Below, piece by piece: positions 41,401 to 49,481 of a stretch of DNA of 64,000 bases; positions within the stretch are counted from its first letter, which is position 1, and every line of letters begins with the position of its first letter. The notes under the pieces are model-generated. The model did not search any database. It was not told the DNA's origin and was given only the letters and a program-made list of their open reading frames with translations. The stretch lies in assembly GCF_014647235.1 (NCBI RefSeq), contig NZ_BMOU01000001.1, positions 972,262 to 1,036,261 of the forward strand, written 5' to 3'. This stretch comes from Haloarcula pellucida. GTDB lineage: Archaea; Halobacteriota; Halobacteria; Halobacteriales; Haloarculaceae. A program made the translations under genes and the position numbers.

Positions 41401-41954
41401 AGACGCAGATCCTTCTCTTCGACGTCTAACTCGGCGGCCAGCGTATCGACCCGTTTTTCGATGTCGGCGATCTCCGACTGGAGTCGTCGATACTGTTCGC
41501 TTCCGTCGAGTTCGGCCTGGGTCTTCTCCACCTGCAGGACGTTTCGCTTCAGTTTCCGGGACGTGAGCCGCTGGAGTTCTTCGTTGTACGTCGCGATTTT
41601 GTCGAGTCGGTCGACGACGTCGGTCAGGTCCTCGCGTGTGACCGGCTTTACGAGGTAGTCGTCGACGCCCATGTCGATGATGTCGAAGTCGGGATTGACC
41701 GCTGTCACCATGGCAACCCGACAGTCGAGGCTCCGCTCCTCGATCTCGGCGAGCACCTCGTTGCCGGAGACGACCGGCATCCGACGGTCGAGCAAGACGA
41801 CGTCGACGGTGGGTGAGAGCATCTCGATGCCCTCCTCACCGCTGTATGCCGTCTCGACGTCGAACTGGTCCGAGAGGTAGTCCGTATAGAGGTCGGCGAG
41901 GTGCTGTTCGTCTTCGACGATGAGTACGGTCGGCGTCTCGTCCTCGGAGGTCAC
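41397..41954 (-). CDS. HalX-domain response regulator
   Basis: From GTG 41954 the product is 185 residues: a receiver (about 8-120) with acidic pocket VEDE, phospho-acceptor Asp56 in VVLLDRRMP and Lys in DDYLVKPV, then a HalX helical domain (about 125-180) with coiled-coil [21 protein letters not shown]. HalX regulators are haloarchaeal and lack a classical DNA-binding domain. I prefer GTG 41954 over ATG 42002 because it leaves a normal short N-terminus and a TTAAGATA box lies about 30-35 nt upstream. No partner kinase is adjacent. Confidence 0.88.
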   Translation of the reverse strand: MTSEDETPTVLIVEDEQHLADLYTDYLSDQFDVETAYSGEEGIEMLSPTVDVVLLDRRMPVVSGNEVLAEIEERSLDCRVAMVTAVNPDFDIIDMGVDDYLVKPVTREDLTDVVDRLDKIATYNEELQRLTSRKLKRNVLQVEKTQAELDGSEQYRRLQSEIADIEKRVDTLAAELDVEEKDLRL

Positions 41955-42066
41955 GACTTGTCTCTGCGGGTGTTTACAGTCCAGTATCTTAACCCCACTC
42001 ATCCGTCGTTCCTGTGGTGCGTACGCTCTCGCAACCTATTTGCCGGCGGGCCCCGGTGGATGGTGT

Positions 42067-42714
42067 ATGTTCGTCCTCGTCAATCTGAAGGCGTATCCGT
42101 GCGACCCAATCGAAGTAGCGACCGCCGCGGCCGACGTCGCCGACGATTCCGGCGTCCGTATCGCCGTCGCGCCGCAGGCCGCCCACCTGAGTACGGTGGC
42201 CGAGACGGGCGTCGAGACGTGGGCCCAGCACGTCAGCCCCAACGAACACGGGAGCCACACCGGCAGTACGCTCGCCGAGGCCGTCGCCGACGCCGGCGCG
42301 GCCGGGACCATGCTGAACCACTCCGAGAACCGTCTCAAACTCGCCGACATCGACGCCTCGCTGGACGCGGCCGAGCGCGCCGACCTCGAAACCATCGTCT
42401 GTGCGAACAACCCCGACCAGATCGGCGCCGCCGCGGCGCTGGGCCCCGATGCCGTCGCCGTCGAACCGCCGGAACTCATCGGTACCGGCACCCCGGTCAG
42501 CAAGGCCGACCCCGACATCGTCACCGGCGCTGTCGACGCCGCGGCACGCGTCGACGGTGACGTCGACGTCCTCTGTGGCGCCGGTATCTCGACGGGCGAA
42601 GACCTCGTCTCCGCCTCGGACCTCGGCGCGAGCGGCGTGCTCCTCGCGAGCGGCGTCGCGAAGGCCGACGACCCGCGGGCCGCGCTCGAAGACCTCGTCG
42701 CACCGCTGAACTAA
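42067..42714 (+). CDS. tpiA: Triosephosphate isomerase
   Basis: The 215-residue enzyme interconverts dihydroxyacetone phosphate and glyceraldehyde 3-phosphate. Catalytic residues are Lys8 (VNLKAYP), His85 (LNHSENR) and Glu133 ([11 protein letters not shown]), with the phosphate loop [10 protein letters not shown]. The short length is typical of archaeal TIM. ATG 42067 gives the conserved N-terminus; the frame is open upstream across the HalX promoter. A CCTATTTGCC box lies about 29 nt upstream. Confidence 0.95.
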   Translation: MFVLVNLKAYPCDPIEVATAAADVADDSGVRIAVAPQAAHLSTVAETGVETWAQHVSPNEHGSHTGSTLAEAVADAGAAGTMLNHSENRLKLADIDASLDAAERADLETIVCANNPDQIGAAAALGPDAVAVEPPELIGTGTPVSKADPDIVTGAVDAAARVDGDVDVLCGAGISTGEDLVSASDLGASGVLLASGVAKADDPRAALEDLVAPLN

Positions 42715-42727
42715 CCGTCGAACGCGG

Positions 42728-44506
42728 TCACGCCTCGCCGTGACCGTCGAGTACGTCGCGTTCGATTCGCGTGGCGTAGTCTTCTATCGTCGACTCGTCG
42801 AGCGTCTCGTCGCTCTCCTCGCTGACCAGCGCACGGAGTCGGTAGTCGTACTTCCCGCGACCGACGTGTTCGACGAGGCCGCGGAGCCGTAGGGTCCGGT
42901 TCCGGGCGTACGCGGCGGTTCGGTCCCCGTCCCCGCCGGCGGAGAACTGGGCGTTCAGCGGCGTGCCCGGCCCGTGTTCTCGGTAGTAGGCCAGCATCCG
43001 CAGCGTCTTGTCGCTCATCTCCGCGAGGTCTGCGACGACGTCGGCGACGACGGCGGGCCGGTCGGTCGCGTCGCCGTCTGCCGGGTCGTCCCCGCTCTCC
43101 TCGTCCTCGACTGCAGCCATCGCCGCCGCGAGGGCCGCGTCGGCGTCGCCGTCGTCCTCGGCGTGTCCGCTCGTCGCTGTGCCGTTCGTCGACGCGCCGT
43201 TCGCCGACGCACCGTTCGCCGCCGGCGCGGACCCGTTCGTGGCGACGCCGTCGTCGCTCCCGCCGTTCATCGCTACGCCGTCGTCGCTGAAGGCGCTGAA
43301 CGCGTCGCCGAACCCGCCGCCCGACGTGGCGTCTGTCTGTGCCTCGTCTGTCTGTGCCTCGTCGGCCTGTACCTCGTCGGTTCCGTCCTCTGATGGTTCT
43401 GAGAACCGCTCTCGCTGCCGACGCATCTCCTCCTGTGCGGTACGACCGGGGTTGTAGCCCTCGACGTGGCCCACCAGTGCCTCGGTGAACTGCTCGGCCA
43501 TCCGTTGAAGGTCTCTGGCGTCTTGCAGTTCGGTTTCCAGTTCGGCGATGCGTGAGTTCTTCTTGTCCAGTTCCTCGCGGAGTTCGTTGATGCGGTTCTC
43601 CGTGGCCTGCTTCTCTTCGCTGATGGTCTCCAGTTCCGAGACGAGGTCGTCGCTGACGGACTTCAGTTCGGGCCGCTCGAAGTCGTCGAGGCCGGGCGTG
43701 GCACCCGCGTCGAACGTCTGCTTGCGGTGGAACTGGACCCGGCGGACCTGTTCGGCCCAGTCGGTCATCATGAACGCTTCGCCGTCGTCTAAGTCCTCGA
43801 CGGCGTCGGCGTAGTTGTTGTCGAGGATGCGCCCAACGACTTTGGTGTCGTTGTTCCACGTGAGTCTGTGCCACACCAGCCAGTCGCACTGGGTGATGTA
43901 GTCTTTCTTGACGTCGGCGGGTCGCTGGCTGATGCCGACGATACCGAGGCCGTGTTTGCGACCCCGCTTGCCGATTTTGATGAGCATCTTCCCGACTTCG
44001 CCCATCCCGCCCTTCTCGGGAATCCACTCGTGGCACTCCTCGACGAGCATCAGAAACGGCTGCTTTTGCTTCTTCGCCTTGGCGAACAGTTGTCTGGCGA
44101 CGGCCGTCAGCAGGGCCTCTGCCTCCTCCTCGTCTAGAAACGACGAGACGTCGAGGATGATGGGGACGTTCTGTTCGAGGGCCAACGACGCTATCTTGCC
44201 CGCGTGTTCCTCGGTGACCTGTATGTCACACTCCTCGTCGCCGCCGACGTGGAGGATCTCGTACTCCTCTTTCAGGCCGTAGTACTCGCCGTCGATATCG
44301 ACGATGAGGAGGCCAAAGCCGTTGTCCAGCAACTTCTCGGCGACGACGCTCGCCGTGTTTGACTTCCCCGACCCGGACTTGCCGGTGATGAACCCCCGCC
44401 CGGTCAGCAGTTCGACCACCGGAATATCGACGGACTGACCCGGGTCTTCGGTGCCACCGGGACCCGCGCTCGTGTCCGCGACGGTGATGTGTTCAGTCTC
44501 TGCCAT
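42728..44506 (-). CDS. HerA/DUF87-type ATPase
   Basis: The 592-residue protein has a HerA/VirB4-like ATPase domain (about 30-270) with Walker A TGKSGSGKSNTAS, Walker B FLMLVEECHEW and GIVGISQRP. A coiled coil follows (about 285-345, ELETISEEKQATENRINEL). A low-complexity acidic/Ala/Asn/Gly region (about 385-470) contains short repeats (DEAQTDEAQTDA; SDDGVAMNGG and SDDGVATNGS). The C-terminal winged helix is about 495-590. HerA proteins translocate DNA with NurA, but no nurA is adjacent, so the role is open. Confidence 0.87.
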   Translation of the reverse strand: MAETEHITVADTSAGPGGTEDPGQSVDIPVVELLTGRGFITGKSGSGKSNTASVVAEKLLDNGFGLLIVDIDGEYYGLKEEYEILHVGGDEECDIQVTEEHAGKIASLALEQNVPIILDVSSFLDEEEAEALLTAVARQLFAKAKKQKQPFLMLVEECHEWIPEKGGMGEVGKMLIKIGKRGRKHGLGIVGISQRPADVKKDYITQCDWLVWHRLTWNNDTKVVGRILDNNYADAVEDLDDGEAFMMTDWAEQVRRVQFHRKQTFDAGATPGLDDFERPELKSVSDDLVSELETISEEKQATENRINELREELDKKNSRIAELETELQDARDLQRMAEQFTEALVGHVEGYNPGRTAQEEMRRQRERFSEPSEDGTDEVQADEAQTDEAQTDATSGGGFGDAFSAFSDDGVAMNGGSDDGVATNGSAPAANGASANGASTNGTATSGHAEDDGDADAALAAAMAAVEDEESGDDPADGDATDRPAVVADVVADLAEMSDKTLRMLAYYREHGPGTPLNAQFSAGGDGDRTAAYARNRTLRLRGLVEHVGRGKYDYRLRALVSEESDETLDESTIEDYATRIERDVLDGHGEA

Positions 44507-44651
44507 GCGTTCTTGTCGGGACTGAGCATCTCACTGCCCATAACTCTCCGTCAGACGCCAGTCAGCCATTCGACCAGTCGTATCGGTGAGAGGTGAGCAA
44601 GGGCTATTGTGCTGGCCCTCCTCCGTGCCACCGAGTGGCAGTAACGACCAC

Positions 44652-44999
44652 ATGACCCGCTACGACACCCACGTCGAGGACGGCATCGTCTACGTCGGCA
44701 CGGGCGACGGGCCACTGGAGGTGGCGCCGCTCTCGGACGTTCTTGCCGCCGTCGGCGGCCCGGCGTGGACGATTACCTACACCGACGCCGAGAAAGATCG
44801 GTACCCCGAGATGGAGACGGACGACGAGGGACTGGTCGTCGACGTGGTGGATATGCTCAACGCGATGACCCATAGCGAACAGTTCGTCCAGACGCTCGCG
44901 GCCCATCCGACGACAGTACCCGATGCAGACACGATATCGCCGCGCGCGGGACTGTTCGTCGGCAAGTTACTGGAGAACTTAGAGAACGGCGTCGCCTGA
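44652..44999 (+). CDS. Conserved haloarchaeal protein of unknown function
   Basis: The 115-residue acidic protein starts MTRYDTHVEDGIVYVGTGDG, has a central beta-alpha segment (WTITYTDAEKDRYPEME) and a helical C-terminus (LFVGKLLENLENGV). No membrane helix or metal motif is present. ATG 44652 is chosen because codons before it read through non-conserved Ser/Pro sequence. It is divergent from the HerA-like gene and convergent with dinB, 7 nt apart. I do not recognise its family. Confidence 0.7.
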   Translation: MTRYDTHVEDGIVYVGTGDGPLEVAPLSDVLAAVGGPAWTITYTDAEKDRYPEMETDDEGLVVDVVDMLNAMTHSEQFVQTLAAHPTTVPDADTISPRAGLFVGKLLENLENGVA

Positions 45000-45006
45000 G
45001 ACCCGG

Positions 45007-46323
45007 TCAGTCGAAGTCGTCGAGCGACACCTGTCCGTCGCGGTTCGCCGACGACGCGTCCTCGTCTCGCCCCGTCGGTGTGTCGCCGAACTCGGTGAGG
45101 GAGACCTGTCCCTCCCAGTCGCTCTCGGGTGCCGCTCCGTCCGCCGTCGTCTCGCTGTCGCCCGCCGACGCGTCCGCCCCGTCGAAGCCGCTGAGACGTG
45201 CCTGTTCGCCCACCGAGAAGTCTAAGTTCGAGACGCGGACGCCGACCTTCCGGACCGCGGCGTCCTCGAACTCCGTCAGCAGGTCCAGCGCCACCGACTC
45301 GACGAGGTCCGCGTCGTCGACCGGACCGGGCAGCGACCGCGCGCGGGTGTTCACGTCGAACGGCGGTTCGACGACCTTGATGCCGATAGTCTGGTAGCGG
45401 GCCTCTTTGCGATGGGCACGGTCGGCGACGGCCGACGCGAGCGTTTCGATTTTCTGGCGCTTCTGGTCGGTGTCTTCGACGGCGTCGGTGAACGCCGACT
45501 CGCGCGAGAGACTCTTCGGGTCGCCCTTCGGCGTGACGGTTCGCGTGTCCTCGCCACGGGCGTAGCGCCGTATCTCCAGCCCTCGCTCGCCGAATCGCTC
45601 GGCGACCGTCTCCGGGTCGGCCGCGGCGAGGTCCCCCGCCGTCTCTATGTCCAGCGCCGCGAGTTCACGGGCCGTCACCGGGCCGACGCCGTGGACTTCC
45701 TCGACCGGGAGGTCGGCGAAGAACTCCCGGACTTCGCCGGGCCCGACGACGACGAGGCCGTCCGGCTTGTCGTAGTCGCTGGCGACTTTCGCGGCGCTCA
45801 TCGTCGGCGCGACGCCGACGCTCGCGACGACGCCCACCGCCGACTCGATGGTCGACTTCAGCGTGTCGGCCCACGACTCGGCCTCGTCCCACGACACGTC
45901 GTCGGTGACGTCTAGGTACGCCTCGTCGATGCTGACCTCGCGTACCATCTCGGCGACGTCGTGGAGGACGTCCTTGACCTCGCTCGCGACGGCCTCGTAA
46001 TGGTCCATGTCCACCGGACGGTAGTATCCCGCCTCCTCGACCGACATCTCGGGGTCTTCGGCGGCTTCGACTTTCCGAGGGAGCCGTTCGAGCGCCTCCG
46101 AGATAGCCATCGCCGACTCCACACCGAACTCCCGTGCTTCGTAACTCGCCGTCGCGACGGCGCCGTGGGCCTCCCCGTTCTCGTAGCCCATCCCGACGAC
46201 GAGCGGTTCGCCTTCGAGGGCGGGTTCCCGTCGGCGTTCACAGGCCGCGTAGAAACAGTCCATGTCGACGTGTGCGACCACTTGGTCGGTCGCCGAGGTC
46301 CCGGGAAGCCGCGCGGCGTCCAT
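45007..46323 (-). CDS. dinB: DNA polymerase IV (Y family)
   Basis: The 438-residue translesion polymerase has the palm signatures VAHVDMDCFYAACE and VSIDEAYLDV (catalytic Asp and Glu), thumb HhH motifs VHGVGPVTARELAAL and a little-finger domain ending near 365. The C-terminal 60 residues are an acidic disordered tail with two PIP-like clamp-binding motifs, GQVSLTEFGD and, at the very end, GQVSLDDFD. Most archaeal clamp clients carry only one such motif. The start ATG has the family N-terminus shortly after. Confidence 0.94.
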   Translation of the reverse strand: MDAARLPGTSATDQVVAHVDMDCFYAACERRREPALEGEPLVVGMGYENGEAHGAVATASYEAREFGVESAMAISEALERLPRKVEAAEDPEMSVEEAGYYRPVDMDHYEAVASEVKDVLHDVAEMVREVSIDEAYLDVTDDVSWDEAESWADTLKSTIESAVGVVASVGVAPTMSAAKVASDYDKPDGLVVVGPGEVREFFADLPVEEVHGVGPVTARELAALDIETAGDLAAADPETVAERFGERGLEIRRYARGEDTRTVTPKGDPKSLSRESAFTDAVEDTDQKRQKIETLASAVADRAHRKEARYQTIGIKVVEPPFDVNTRARSLPGPVDDADLVESVALDLLTEFEDAAVRKVGVRVSNLDFSVGEQARLSGFDGADASAGDSETTADGAAPESDWEGQVSLTEFGDTPTGRDEDASSANRDGQVSLDDFD

Positions 46324-46377
46324 GTTTGAGGGTACACACGCGGGCCCAAAACGTCTCCGCCCGACGACGAGTCGCGG

Positions 46378-46899
46378 TCACTCGGTGTCAGAGTCAGAGA
46401 CGTACACGCGCGTCAGCCCGGCGAGCCGGTCGAGGTTCGCGCGAAGCGCCGCCGCCTGTTCGTCCGTCACTGCGGGCGTCAGCGTGACCGTAACTTGCCC
46501 GTCGAACGGGTGGGCCTCCAGTTGGCTCCGGGCCTCGAAGAGACGACCGTAGCCGTCGCTCCCCCACTCGACGTCGGTCTTGAACACCATCGCGCCGAAA
46601 TCGCGGCCGTAGTTCGCCTCGGCCTTCGTAGAAAGCGTGTCGAGTCGCTGGCCGATGGACGAGAGTCCACGGGTGTCTGGGAGTGCCAGCAGGACGTCGG
46701 TCACGGGGTAGGCCGGCTCCGCCGCGAAGTCCAGTGCGTACGCGCCCGGGTGGCGCTCCAGTTCCGGGCCCTCCCTCACTCGATAGGCGACGAGTCTGGG
46801 CAGGCCCCCGTCGTACAGGTGAGCCTCGACGCGCGGGGCCATGCCGGCCCCTATCGGCGGCGTCTCGCCGACTCTGAGAACCGCGGCCAGTACACTCAT
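46378..46899 (-). CDS. Conserved haloarchaeal protein of unknown function
   Basis: The 173-residue soluble protein has alternating strands and helices: SVLAAVLRVGETPPIGAGMAPRVEAHL, then YPVTDVLLALPDTRG, a helical GQRLDTLSTKAEANYGRDFG, and a C-terminal TVTLTPAVTDEQAAALRANL. No catalytic signature is evident and I do not recognise a named family. It lies 54 nt upstream of dinB on the same strand, so cotranscription with the translesion polymerase is possible. Confidence 0.7.
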   Translation of the reverse strand: MSVLAAVLRVGETPPIGAGMAPRVEAHLYDGGLPRLVAYRVREGPELERHPGAYALDFAAEPAYPVTDVLLALPDTRGLSSIGQRLDTLSTKAEANYGRDFGAMVFKTDVEWGSDGYGRLFEARSQLEAHPFDGQVTVTLTPAVTDEQAAALRANLDRLAGLTRVYVSDSDTE

Positions 46900-47116
46900 G
46901 CGTACGAGGACACGCGACTGTCACCTCAACCTATCGTCGCGGTAAAACGAAGCGACGTCGGCGGGGTGGCCTAACCCGCCGACGACAGTTGGCCGCCGAT
47001 GCCAATCCCGGAAGCTACAGCGGTCGTTCCCGCTGGGAGCTCGGGGGCTCCATGCTAACGTTGCACACTATCCCACTTCAACCTTACTCAGACAGAGTGA
47101 CAAGTGACGGGCCGTA

Positions 47117-47440
47117 TCAGACGACGTCGTCGAGTTCGACGGTGCCTTCGTCGACGTCGTCCCAGTCGTCGCCCATCCACTCACGGAGACGGTCGGTGAC
47201 GCCTGCGAAGTCGTCGCCGTCTTCGAACTGTTCGACGAGTACCCACTGTTCCCCGGGTCTGTCGAACCCGAGACTGTAGCCGCGTTCGCCCTCGACGATG
47301 ACGACGAACGCCGTCACGATGTCGAGGTCCGGGAAGAATCCGACCGGCGCGACGCCGTACTCGTCGTGCTGGGCTTCGAGAGCCTTGACCTCCGCCGTCG
47401 ACAGCGGTCGCGCCGGGAGTGAGTCCCTGATAGTGGTCAT
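47117..47440 (-). CDS. Conserved acidic protein of unknown function
   Basis: From ATG 47440 the product is 107 residues: a helix (STAEVKALEAQHDEYG), a strand-rich centre (DIVTAFVVIVEGERGYSLGFD) and a very acidic C-terminus (WMGDDWDDVDEGTVELDD). No membrane helix or metal site is seen. A longer frame to 47683 reads through GC-biased, structured intergenic DNA and is not preferred. The family is not recognised. Confidence 0.65.
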   Translation of the reverse strand: MTTIRDSLPARPLSTAEVKALEAQHDEYGVAPVGFFPDLDIVTAFVVIVEGERGYSLGFDRPGEQWVLVEQFEDGDDFAGVTDRLREWMGDDWDDVDEGTVELDDVV

Positions 47441-47463
47441 CGGTTCACTGTCGCCACGAGACG

Positions 47464-47504
47464 CCCAAAGCGATTTCGGGACTGGAACACCCCTTCGCTT
47501 TGGG
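47464..47504. other. 10-bp perfect inverted repeat in the gap before tRNA-Trp
   Basis: CCCAAAGCGA (47464-47473) and TCGCTTTGGG (47495-47504) are exact complements with a 21-nt spacer. A second stem, CCAGCGG (47531-47537) and CCGCTGG (47548-47554), follows. The whole gap 47441-47721 (281 nt) has no supported gene. It might be a structured RNA, an operator or a decayed repeat; I found no RNase P or SRP RNA signature in it. Confidence 0.4.
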
Positions 47505-47721
47505 ACCGACTCGGCCGTCTTTCCTTCGTAGCCAGCGGCCCGGGACCGCCGCTGGAAGGCGTTTTCCGTCCCCGCCGCCGGCGCGACGGCGTACTTCGGC
47601 TTGCCACGCTGAGGACGTGCTTCGGTATCTGAATACACCCCCTCGAAACCGCGACACTGATAACATCGGGAAGCGAGAGACACACCGCAGTCTTGCGGTT
47701 GTAGGTGTTTGAGTAAGGGAG

Positions 47722-47902
47722 TGGGGTCGGAGGGATTTGAACCCCCGATCGGCTGATATCTCCGTCCTGTGCCTCGGAACTCCAGAGGGTCATCGTCGCG
47801 AACCGATGATCAGTCGGTCGCTCAGTATATCAGCCCTTGGAGTTTCGTCCCAGGCACGTGGCCTCTGGAGTCAGCCGCCTTCCCGGACTAGGCCACGACC
47901 CC
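47722..47902 (-). tRNA. tRNA-Trp (CCA) with a 107-nt intron
   Basis: The acceptor arms GGGGTCG (5' end at 47902) and CGACCCC pair, with discriminator A at 47722. The T-arm reads GGGGGTTCAAATCCCTC. The anticodon stem GCTGA/TCAGC closes the loop CTCCAGA, so the anticodon is CCA. Exon 1 is 47902-47865 and exon 2 is 47757-47722, with the intron after position 37. CCA is not encoded. A CGAAATCCCTTTACGG promoter lies just upstream (about 47930-47945). Haloarchaeal tRNA-Trp is known for such an intron. Confidence 0.95.
47758..47864 (-). ncRNA. tRNA-Trp intron acting as a box C/D guide
   Basis: The intron contains two guides matching its own tRNA. GGCTGATAT, followed by D' box CTGA, pairs with ATATCAGCC; the fifth base from the box faces U39. 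CCTCTGGAGT, followed by CCGA in D-box position, pairs with ACTCCAGAGG and targets C34. A C'-like CGATGA precedes the second guide. This matches the known haloarchaeal tRNA-Trp intron, which directs 2'-O-methylation of C34 and U39. The D box CCGA is degenerate against CTGA. Confidence 0.85.
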
Positions 47903-47956
47903 GCACTCCGTCGTTTACCGAGTTACCGTAAAGGGATTTCGATTGCCCGCCGGTGT

Positions 47957-48184
47957 TCAGTCCCGGTCGGTGTCGGACCAGTCACACTCTTGGCACTTGT
48001 AGCCGGTGACGAACTCCAGCGCCGAGGGCATATAGCCCACGGAGACCACGTTCTCGCCACAGTCCGGGCAGTCGCGGTCGGCGTCTTCTATCGGTTCTGC
48101 GTCCATCACGCTCTCGCCTTCGATGAGTTCGGCGAGGCTCTCGGGGGTCTGCATCCGTCCCTGAACCACGCGATTGTCGGCCAT
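47957..48184 (-). CDS. Small zinc-ribbon protein (DUF5795-like)
   Basis: The 75-residue protein has an N-terminal helix (TPESLAELIEGESVMD) and a C-terminal zinc ribbon with CPDC (about 39-42) and CQEC (about 64-67). It resembles the haloarchaeal family I recall as DUF5795; binding of RNA or protein is plausible. It lies just after tRNA-Trp and, in transcription order, follows the DUF5794 gene by 38 nt, so those two may form one unit. Confidence 0.8.
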   Translation of the reverse strand: MADNRVVQGRMQTPESLAELIEGESVMDAEPIEDADRDCPDCGENVVSVGYMPSALEFVTGYKCQECDWSDTDRD

Positions 48185-48222
48185 ATCGGAACGGAGAGCG
48201 TGAGACGCCTAAGCGTTCCCCC

Positions 48223-49110
48223 TCAGAGCCACGGCGCGCGTTCTTGGTCCGGATCGTACTCGACGGCGGCGCCGTCGTCGGTTCGCTCGTCCGCCGCGAC
48301 GCCCTGAGAGGCCCCGCCGTCGGCGAACGCGGCCGTGAGGTCGATGCTGTCGGGGCGGTACTCGCTGTGTCGCTCGCGGGCGTTGTCGGGGTCGAAGGAT
48401 AGTACCGCCGTGACGGCGAGGACGGCGAGTGCGACCGGTGCCGTCGTCGGCATCAGTCCCAACACGGAGAGTGCGAGGACGCCCAATGCGACGGCGCTCC
48501 CGAAGCGGAACCGGTCGATGTCGACGGCGTTGCGGAGCCACGGACTCGCCAGTGCGACGACGAGGGCGAACCCGACGCCGATGCCGGCCGTCGCCGCGGC
48601 GCGGGCCATCGTCGCCACGTCGGCCGCGACGACCAGCGACGCGCCCGCGGGGTCGAGGCTCGCAAGCAGACCCAGTCCCACGATGATAGCGGGCCGGGGC
48701 AGCACTTCGCCGATGCGGGCGCTCGCCGTCTGGGCCGCGATGGCCATGATGACGATGCCGGCAAAGCGCTCGAAGATGGCCAGACGAACGATTCCGGCGA
48801 TAGTCGGTGCGATGGCCGCTTCGAGGACGGCGACGGGGAGCAACAGCGCACCGATCAGCAGGACCGTCTTGGCCTGTTCGCGAGGGCCGCCCTCCATCTC
48901 TGCGAGGACGACGGCGACCATCGCGGACCCGCCGAAGACGAGCAGGCCGACTTCGAGCATCCCGGTCCACGTCGTAAGCGCGCCCGCGAGGACGAGGACG
49001 GGGAAGATGCCGTCGACGAGCGGGAGTCCCATGACCGTCGCCAGCAGGCGACCGCCACGACCGACGCGTCGCTCTATGTCGAGTGCGACCGGATGTCTGG
49101 AGCTACTCAT
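48223..49110 (-). CDS. DUF5794 multi-pass membrane protein
   Basis: The 295-residue protein has about seven membrane helices between residues 20 and 240, including VDGIFPVLVLAGALTTWTGMLEVG and ALGVLALSVLGLMPTTAPVALAVLAV. A soluble acidic tail of about 50 residues ends PDQERAPWL. It matches the haloarchaeal family I recall as DUF5794, with no known function. Its neighbour DUF5795 follows in the same direction. Confidence 0.8.
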   Translation of the reverse strand: MSSSRHPVALDIERRVGRGGRLLATVMGLPLVDGIFPVLVLAGALTTWTGMLEVGLLVFGGSAMVAVVLAEMEGGPREQAKTVLLIGALLLPVAVLEAAIAPTIAGIVRLAIFERFAGIVIMAIAAQTASARIGEVLPRPAIIVGLGLLASLDPAGASLVVAADVATMARAAATAGIGVGFALVVALASPWLRNAVDIDRFRFGSAVALGVLALSVLGLMPTTAPVALAVLAVTAVLSFDPDNARERHSEYRPDSIDLTAAFADGGASQGVAADERTDDGAAVEYDPDQERAPWL

Positions 49111-49481
49111 CGCGAGTTACGGACGGGGATGCCCCTGTTCCCGATGGGTGTCTACGGCGCCGACCCGACCGACGGTCGATTGCCACCCCTTCGACTTCCC
49201 GAAACCCACCCAAAATGTGTTCGACGCCGTCGAGTACGTCGATTGCAGGCCGCTGGCCTCGGGGGTGGATTCGGTGAGACGCATGTCTATAACTATCTTT
49301 CACCGGAGTATAAGCGTTGTGTGAGATTCGACCCCACACCTCGTGAAACGTGCGAATCAGCCCCACACAACTGGACAGTCGTCCCGCGACGACGCCGAAG
49401 ACCGGACACCCCAGTGTGGCACCCCGACCCAGTCTCGGCCAGTCTCGCAACGTTTTTGCCCGGCCGTCGTGGACGGCTTAC
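49111..49481. other. Gene-free region upstream of guaB
   Basis: This 371-nt gap separates divergent DUF5794 and guaB. It has an A+T-rich patch around 49285-49325 (TATAACTATCTTTCACC, GTATAAGCG), a possible distal promoter, and a GTTTTTGCC stretch about 30 nt before the guaB ATG. Open frames across it lack any recognisable family. I see no RNA gene. Confidence 0.4.

Noticed and set aside
46959-46981. CGGCGGG/CCCGCCG hairpin as a terminator
   Set aside because: It has no following T-run on either strand; haloarchaeal terminators are mainly T-rich, and GC-rich hairpins are common by chance here.
47441-47721. RNase P or SRP RNA gene
   Set aside because: I could not find the conserved core sequences of either RNA on either strand.
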